The notes beneath the pieces were generated by a model. The model saw only the letters and a program-made list of their open reading frames with translations, had not been told where the DNA came from and made no database searches. From Prevotellaceae bacterium (GTDB lineage Bacteria > Bacteroidota > Bacteroidia > Bacteroidales > Paludibacteraceae), in assembly GCA_031270565.1 (NCBI GenBank), contig JAISXJ010000173.1, positions 1 to 10,026 on the forward strand: 10,026 nucleotides of DNA, written 5' to 3'. Both the position numbers and the translations under genes were made by a program. Below, one piece after another: positions 5,953-10,026 of this stretch; position 1 is the stretch's first letter, and every line of letters begins with the position of its first letter.

Positions 5953-7479
5953 ATGAGAAAAAAACATTATCCTGTTATTGTTTGCGTCGTATGTTCTTTA
6001 ATGATGTCCTGTACGCCGCAACCGACTCCTCCACCTCCAGATGGACTTTCGGATGAGTATTATTCCGGCGGCAAACTCGGAACGGCTTTTAACGAAACGC
6101 CTTTTGCCTACGAACAGCCAACGCCTGTTGTAGAAGATGACCCAACATTGATGTTACGGTTTAAATATGGCGAAGCCTCTTTTGAGAATGAGTTTTCTAC
6201 CGACGGTGTGCGGGGAGGGTTGGGTCCTGTGTCCGTACGCAGTTCGTGCCTCACGTGCCATCCGGGTTACGGGCATGGCAAGCGCGTTGACCGTTACCGC
6301 GCTGTTGACTATGGCAACAGCTATCTGCTCGTCGTTACCGACGAGAGCGATGCTTACCTCTCTTCACTGACAGGAATGCCGCAAACACAGGCGGTTGAGC
6401 CTTTCCTCGCTCCGATTGATGAAAGTGGCATATCTATTACGTGGACTGAATATACTGACGAATGGAACAACCGTTTCCCCGACGGCGAAACCTATTCGCT
6501 GATTTATCCCGAAGTTACTATTGCCGAAAACGCCTACCGCGTACCGCTTGAGGTTACCAAAAACGGCGTTACAACCACGGTGCCCTACGCAAATGTGAAG
6601 GTGCGCCTCGAAGCGACCATCGGCATCTACGGCACGGGACTGCTTGACGCCATTCCCGATGATTCCATTCTGGCACAGTATCAGTATGAAAAGAGTTTGG
6701 GTTATACACTTAATGACGCTAAATACGACCCCGCTAACTTTATTCCGGAAGTGGACGGCACGTCGCATCCGGGGCGTTTCACCTACGGACTGACACGCGG
6801 TACGCTGCAGAACGGTCCCGGCGCCAATGCTATCTGGAACATTACCAATGTTACCCGCTCCAATCGTACCTATCACTATATCACTGCTGCGTACGCTACG
6901 GCAATGTCTCAAAATGCCGAGATACAGGCAACTTTAGGCAAAACCGAAACCGAAATCTACAATTACTTAATGTCCAAGAATCTGACCGCAGAGATGAGCG
7001 ACGAAGATTATATCGACTTTATGGTTTGGCATCGCGGCTTGGCTGTGCCTGCTGCGCGCAACCTTGACGACCAGACCGTTCAGCGCGGGAAATCGCTTTT
7101 CTATTCAATCGGTTGCACCTCCTGCCACCGTCCTTCGTGGACGACAGGTGCGGACGATTATTCCGGCGACCCGATGGTGAAGGATAAGTTGCCGCGTTAT
7201 CCGTACCAGAAAATATTCCCTTATACCGACCTGTTGCAGCACAGATTGGAGATGGTGAATGATATTCGTACCGGCTGGTGTCGCACAACGCCGCTTTGGG
7301 GACGTGGTCTGTCACAGAAATGCACGGGCGCAAGCGACCATCTGCACGATATGCGCGCCCGCAACTATACCGAAGCTATTATGTGGCACGGCGGCGATGC
7401 CCGTTACGCCCGTGACAAATACCGGAATCTCTCCAAAGAGGACAGAGATGCCCTGATAAAATTTCTGGAAGCCATTTAA
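5953..7479 (+). CDS. Di-heme c-type cytochrome lipoprotein, DHOR family (COG3488)
   Basis: This 508-residue protein belongs to the di-heme oxidoreductase family (annotated DHOR or 'thiol oxidoreductase-like'), distantly related to MauG and di-heme peroxidases. A lipoprotein signal peptide ends in LMMSC (Cys20), followed by a Pro-rich tether (TPQPTPPPPDG). There are two CxxCH heme c sites: SSCLTCHPGYGHG (Cys99, Cys102, His103) and GCTSCHRPSW (Cys388, Cys391, His392). C-terminal family motifs follow: FPYTDLLQH (422-430), CRTTPLWGRG (443-452), LHDMRARNYTEAIMWHGGDA (464-483) and a closing FLEAI. The usual 'HDGR' reads HDMR here (Met467), and Met467 could be a heme ligand candidate. Its reaction is not established for the family. 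Heme attachment should occur outside the inner membrane, and the next gene, abutting this one, encodes a cytochrome c synthase. DHOR genes next to imelysin genes are a recurring arrangement, also in Proteobacteria. Confidence 0.9.
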   Translation: MRKKHYPVIVCVVCSLMMSCTPQPTPPPPDGLSDEYYSGGKLGTAFNETPFAYEQPTPVVEDDPTLMLRFKYGEASFENEFSTDGVRGGLGPVSVRSSCLTCHPGYGHGKRVDRYRAVDYGNSYLLVVTDESDAYLSSLTGMPQTQAVEPFLAPIDESGISITWTEYTDEWNNRFPDGETYSLIYPEVTIAENAYRVPLEVTKNGVTTTVPYANVKVRLEATIGIYGTGLLDAIPDDSILAQYQYEKSLGYTLNDAKYDPANFIPEVDGTSHPGRFTYGLTRGTLQNGPGANAIWNITNVTRSNRTYHYITAAYATAMSQNAEIQATLGKTETEIYNYLMSKNLTAEMSDEDYIDFMVWHRGLAVPAARNLDDQTVQRGKSLFYSIGCTSCHRPSWTTGADDYSGDPMVKDKLPRYPYQKIFPYTDLLQHRLEMVNDIRTGWCRTTPLWGRGLSQKCTGASDHLHDMRARNYTEAIMWHGGDARYARDKYRNLSKEDRDALIKFLEAI

Positions 7480-8616
7480 ATGAAATCACTTTTCAAATGG
7501 ACGTCCTTTGGCGGACTGATTGCCTTAGCCGTAATTATGGCAACGGCAACCGTTGTTGAAAAGGTTTTCGGACGCGAACAAGCCATCACAGCCATTTACG
7601 GCGCGTGGTGGTTTGTTGCAGTCTGGATGATAACAGCTGCAAGTGCAGCCGTTTATCTTGTTCAAAAGAAAATATTCAAACGAAAAGCCGCCGCCCTGTT
7701 GCACATCGCCCTGCTTGTCATTCTGGCAGGCGCTTTGGTGACGTTCCTGACTGCCGAACGCGGCGCATTGCATATCCGTCAGGGACAAATTCTCAATTAC
7801 TATATTTCGGATAAAGATAACGCCCGTCATCCTTTGCCGTTTAACATCAAACTATTGCTTTTTGAGGTGGAACACCATCCCGACTCCAGCGAGCCTGCAG
7901 ACTTTATAAGCTATCTGCGTGTGGACGGCGAGGTTTGTCGGGTGTCTATGAACAGAATCTACCGGCACAAAGGCTATCGGCTCTATCAGCTGGAGTACGA
8001 CGACGACGAAATGGGCACAACACTCCTTCTCAATCACGACCCGTGGGGTATTCCTGTTACCTATACGGGTTATCTGTTGCTGGCGATTGCGGCGGTGTGG
8101 CTGCTGTTTCTGCGACTTTCGTGGAAGGGCGTTACGGCGCTTGCGCTGCCAACCGTCGCGGTGTGGTTCTACATTTCGCAGATTAATCCGATGACCCCTG
8201 TCCTACGTTCACCGTTGCTGGCGATTCATGTCTCTATCATAATGATTTCCTACGTGCTGCTGTTGACGGCTGCCTCTGTGAGCGGGGTGGCGCTCTGTTC
8301 TAAACGACTGGCACAGCGTCTGCTGCTGTTCAACCGGAAACTGCTCTATCCTGCGCTGTTCCTGCTGGCTATGGGTATTTTCATTGGCGCTATCTGGGCA
8401 AATATCTCGTGGGGACGCTATTGGGGATGGGATTCCAAAGAGACGTGGGCGCTTATCACGCTGATTGTCTATGCCATTCCCATGCATGCCGGCAGTCTCA
8501 AAGCTTTTGGACGTCCCAAGTTCTTCCATCGCTACATGCTTTTTGCCATACTGGCTGTTGCTATGACCTTTTTAGGCGTCAGCTTCCTGATGGAAGGGAT
8601 GCACAGTTACCTGTAA
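7480..8616 (+). CDS. ccsBA: Compact fused CcsB-CcsA (System II) cytochrome c synthase
   Basis: System II synthases export heme and attach it to CxxCH motifs. This 378-residue protein fuses both parts. A ResB/CcsB-like half has three membrane helices (about 10-26, 41-61, 70-91), a periplasmic segment of only about 100 residues, and a helix after DPWGIPVTYTGYLLL (187-201). A CcsA-like half (from about 216) has five more helices. The WWD heme-handling motif is WGRYWGWDSKETWALIT (311-327), with DSKE in place of the common DPKE. All four histidines expected from characterised CcsBA have candidates: His75 (TM helix), His250 (SPLLAIH), His336 (IPMH) and His375 (MHSYL at the C-terminus). Positive residues place loops 62-70, 274-287 and 340-351 inside, giving nine helices with an external C-terminus. 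Known fusions are several hundred residues longer. The ATG directly follows the TAA of the di-heme gene, suggesting translational coupling and a dedicated partner. Confidence 0.85.
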   Translation: MKSLFKWTSFGGLIALAVIMATATVVEKVFGREQAITAIYGAWWFVAVWMITAASAAVYLVQKKIFKRKAAALLHIALLVILAGALVTFLTAERGALHIRQGQILNYYISDKDNARHPLPFNIKLLLFEVEHHPDSSEPADFISYLRVDGEVCRVSMNRIYRHKGYRLYQLEYDDDEMGTTLLLNHDPWGIPVTYTGYLLLAIAAVWLLFLRLSWKGVTALALPTVAVWFYISQINPMTPVLRSPLLAIHVSIIMISYVLLLTAASVSGVALCSKRLAQRLLLFNRKLLYPALFLLAMGIFIGAIWANISWGRYWGWDSKETWALITLIVYAIPMHAGSLKAFGRPKFFHRYMLFAILAVAMTFLGVSFLMEGMHSYL

Positions 8617-8647
8617 ATCAGTTTTCAGTTTGTAGTTTTCAGTTTTT
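8617..8647 (-). repeat. Inverted heptad block after the cytochrome c synthase gene
   Basis: From the base after the stop codon, AGTTTTC-like heptads stand in a row: AGTTTTC (8620), AGTTTGT (8627), AGTTTTC (8634), AGTTTTT (8641). On the minus strand these are GAAAACT-type units, the same family found in direct orientation at 8812-8881. Positions 8617-8642 are complementary to 8845-8870 at 23 of 26 bases, making a large inverted repeat with a 202-base interval. Confidence 0.75.
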
Positions 8648-8732
8648 CGTGCCTTTTACGGCACAATCGCGCTTTCAATGATTCCATTTTATTTTTTAAT
8701 TCTTCACGCTCTAAAAAACGCTTTATTTTTTT

Positions 8733-8774
8733 CACTGAGGTCAGTAAGCCGCTCAGTGAGGTCAGTGAGCCGGT
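8733..8774. repeat. Two tandem 21-base repeats with an internal hairpin
   Basis: Copies at 8733-8753 and 8754-8774 agree at 18 of 21 positions; the core shared block is TGAGGTCAGT(A/G)AGCCG. TCACTGAG (8732-8739) and CTCAGTGA (8752-8759) form a perfect 8-bp stem around 12 bases. TTTTTCAC (8728-8735) can instead pair with GTGAAAAA (8773-8780), enclosing the whole block. The 21-base unit is three heptads and stays in register with the heptads that follow. Confidence 0.75.
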
Positions 8775-8881
8775 GAAAAATGAAAAATGAACAATTACGA
8801 ATTACGAATTAAAACTCTAAAAACTAAACTCTACACTCTAAACTCTAAAAACTACACTCTGAAAACTGATAACTGACAACT
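8775..8881 (+). repeat. Degenerate AT-rich heptad array upstream of cutC
   Basis: After the 21-base repeats come GAAAAAT twice, GAACAAT, and TACGAAT twice (8775-8809). After a 2-base slip, ten consecutive heptads all ending in CT follow (8812-8881), of types AAACTCT, AAAAACT, ACACTCT, GAAAACT, GATAACT and GACAACT. Together with 8733-8774 this gives about 21 heptads in 149 bases. No open reading frame explains the period. It resembles in style the short tandemly repeated heptamers of cyanobacterial intergenic DNA. Confidence 0.75.
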
Positions 8882-8900
8882 CATTTCCGAAATATATCCC

Positions 8901-8908
8901 TACCTTTG
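8901..8908 (+). promoter_or_regulatory. -7 promoter box directly in front of cutC
   Basis: TACCTTTG is an exact TAnnTTTG match, and with the following GCA it is nearly identical to the box before lptE. Only 7 bases separate it from the cutC ATG, so the transcript would have almost no leader. No clear TTG stands at the expected -33 position (about 8878-8882). Confidence 0.6.
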
Positions 8909-8915
8909 CATCACG

Positions 8916-9698
8916 ATGAAAGAAATAACACCCATACTCGAAATCTGTGTCGATTCCGCTGCCAATGCGTTCATCGCGCAGGCAGCCGGCGCCGGACGGA
9001 TTGAATTTTGCGCCAACCTTTCCGAAGGCGGCGCTACGCCGTCGGCGGCGCAAATCGGGGAGGCACGCAGGGGCTTGCATATTCCGCTCTACGTGCTTAT
9101 CCGCCCGCGTGGCGGCGATTTCCTGTACAGCGACTTGGAATTTGAAATCATGAAAGCGGACATCCATTTTTGCGGACAAGCCGGATGCGACGGCGCAGTC
9201 ATCGGGATGTTGCGCCCAGACGGAACGGTCGATGCGGAACGGTGCCGCGAACTGACGGACACCGCCCGCCGGTACGGCATGGGCGTGACGTTTCACCGCG
9301 CGTTCGACCGGAGTTGCGACCTCTTTCAGGCTATGGAAACGATTATTGACTTAGGCTGCGAGCGCATCCTCACGTCGGGCGGCTACGACACAGCCGTCGA
9401 GGGTGCTGACGTCATCCGGCAACTGATTGAAAAAGCCGACAGCCGCATTGTCATCATGCCCGGCGCGGGCATTACGCCCGACAACGCCGCCGCGCTAATC
9501 CGCAACACCGGATTGACGGAAATGCACGGCGCTTTTCGCAGTCGCCGGACAAGCGAAATGCAATACCGGAATACGAATTTCGTCCGTCAGGAAGAAGAGT
9601 ACAGCCTGTTGCTGCCGGATGCGGAAAAAATTAAAAGTGTGCTGAAATGTATGGGGGCTTCTAAAAATAAGATTTTTCAAGGCTTGCCATTGAGGTAA
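8916..9698 (+). CDS. cutC: CutC family protein (copper homeostasis family)
   Basis: CutC proteins are cytosolic TIM-barrels, historically linked to copper tolerance; their biochemical activity is still unclear. The 260-residue protein shows the family motifs in order: LEICVDSAANAFIAQAAGA (8-26), RIEFCANLSEGGATPS (28-43), LIRPRGGDFLYSDLEFEIM (61-79), GAVIGMLRPDGTVD (93-106), GVTFHRAFDRSCD (123-135), ERILTSGG (149-156), IMPGAGITPDN (180-190) and EMHGAFRS (202-209). Cys32 corresponds to a conserved Cys discussed as a copper ligand in other members. The ATG at 8916 is right because the family starts only a few residues before 'LEICVDS'. The last 13 residues (248-260, ASKNKIFQGLPLR) and the stop are encoded by a palindromic element and look unlike a CutC terminus, so the native end may have been replaced. 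The gene reads visibly richer in G+C than its neighbours. It is transcribed alone from a near-leaderless promoter. Confidence 0.93.
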   Translation: MKEITPILEICVDSAANAFIAQAAGAGRIEFCANLSEGGATPSAAQIGEARRGLHIPLYVLIRPRGGDFLYSDLEFEIMKADIHFCGQAGCDGAVIGMLRPDGTVDAERCRELTDTARRYGMGVTFHRAFDRSCDLFQAMETIIDLGCERILTSGGYDTAVEGADVIRQLIEKADSRIVIMPGAGITPDNAAALIRNTGLTEMHGAFRSRRTSEMQYRNTNFVRQEEEYSLLLPDAEKIKSVLKCMGASKNKIFQGLPLR

Positions 9699-9769
9699 AA
9701 GCGGAGTTTACTAACGTAAATGAGCATTTTACCGAAAGAGCGTAACGCAGAAAAAGCAATTTTTAGAAG
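9658..9769. repeat. Nested palindromic element overlapping the 3' end of cutC
   Basis: The outer arms are CTTCTAAAAAT (9658-9668) and ATTTTTAGAAG (9759-9769), a perfect 11-bp inverted repeat. After small unpaired spacers, TTTTTC (9673-9678) pairs with GAAAAA (9750-9755). Further in, GGTAAAA (9694-9700) pairs with TTTTACC (9727-9733), and TTTAC/GTAAA (9707-9711, 9716-9720) forms a central hairpin with a TAAC loop. Four concentric paired blocks in 112 bases make chance unlikely. It carries no gene of its own, so a MITE-like or REP-like interspersed element is the best guess. It supplies the cutC stop codon. Confidence 0.65.
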
Positions 9770-9796
9770 TTCCTATATGAATAAATATTATTACCA

Positions 9797-10026
9797 ATGA
9801 GAAATAGATTGTTTCTTGCCGTAGCGTTATGCGCGGCGTTAGCCTTTTCGTCGTGCGAAAAGGAAAAACATTTTTTGAAAGAAGAAGCCTACCGCGAACA
9901 GGTTTTGACGCAGTTTGAAAAGCGAAAAGCGGAAGTGCAGCATCGCGGTTGTGCGCTGTTTTCCGTTTTCGATAAGGAGGGACTGAGCCTTGCGCAACGC
10001 GAGGCGCTTCAATTCCTGTATGCCTA
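9797..10026 (+). CDS. Lipoprotein, likely transglutaminase-domain type (5' part only)
   Basis: The reading frame runs to the window end, giving 76 residues of a longer protein. The N-terminus is a lipoprotein signal: MRNRLFLAV then a hydrophobic core ending LAFSSC, with Cys20 lipidated. The mature start is charged (EKEKHFLKEEAYREQVLTQF). It then reads GCALFSVFDKEGLSLAQREA followed by LQFLYA. This pattern resembles Bacteroides lipoproteins that have about 80 N-terminal residues of this type before a transglutaminase-like domain; there the motif is an 'F..E.L...EREALEFLYAYMP'-like stretch. The catalytic domain itself is outside the window, so the assignment rests on N-terminal similarity from memory. 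The ATG at 9797 is 27 bases after the palindromic element. No TAnnTTTG box is visible in the short spacer. Confidence 0.55.
   Translation, partial: MRNRLFLAVALCAALAFSSCEKEKHFLKEEAYREQVLTQFEKRKAEVQHRGCALFSVFDKEGLSLAQREALQFLYA

Noticed and set aside
6364..6912. A 182-codon minus-strand open frame inside the di-heme gene
   Set aside because: It lies opposite conserved DHOR sequence, has no domain or start signal, and is best read as a shadow of the real gene.
8649..8664. GTGCC/GGCAC hairpin after the cytochrome c synthase gene, as a terminator
   Set aside because: The stem is only 5 bp and no T tract follows on either strand. It may be part of the repeat region but does not support a terminator call.
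8733..8881. Repeat-rich spacer as a CRISPR array
   Set aside because: Units are 7 or 21 bases with no unique spacers of regular length, and there are no cas genes nearby.

Overview
The window looks like chromosomal DNA from a member of the Bacteroidota, most likely order Bacteroidales. The reasons are promoters of the TAnnTTTG type (positions 16-23, 3278-3285 and 8901-8908), no Shine-Dalgarno sequences, the Bacteroidota gene order lptE / small hypothetical / secG, and protein families typical of the group. All eleven genes lie on the + strand. I see no tRNA, rRNA, CRISPR array, transposase or phage gene.

Region 1 (1-1640) is an envelope-biogenesis operon: the LPS-assembly lipoprotein LptE, an uncharacterised helical protein conserved at this place, and the Sec translocon subunit SecG. 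It ends in two back-to-back hairpins, the second a good intrinsic terminator. Region 2 (1669-3159) holds xseA and xseB, the two subunits of exonuclease VII.

Region 3 (3278-8616) is the most interesting part. A clear promoter is followed by an outer-membrane porin-like beta-barrel with a glutamate-rich segment, an imelysin-family lipoprotein, a di-heme c-type cytochrome lipoprotein of the DHOR (COG3488) family, and an unusually short fused CcsB-CcsA cytochrome c synthase whose ATG directly follows the stop codon of the di-heme protein. Read together, this is a self-contained cell-surface/periplasmic module: a barrel for entry, an iron-linked imelysin, a two-heme redox protein, and a synthase that attaches heme to it. 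A role in iron (or other metal) acquisition is inference, based on the known imelysin-DHOR association. A hairpin between the imelysin and di-heme genes may lower expression of the downstream half.

Region 4 (8617-8915) is a 299-base intergenic stretch made largely of degenerate 7-base repeats. It has inverted copies at its left end, a 21-base (3 x 7) tandem repeat and a hairpin in the middle, and about 150 bases of heptads on the right. A TAnnTTTG box only 7 bases before the cutC start codon ends it.

Region 5 (8916-10026) contains cutC, whose last 13 codons and stop lie inside a roughly 112-base nested palindromic element, and then the first 76 codons of a lipoprotein resembling Bacteroides transglutaminase-domain lipoproteins, cut by the window edge.
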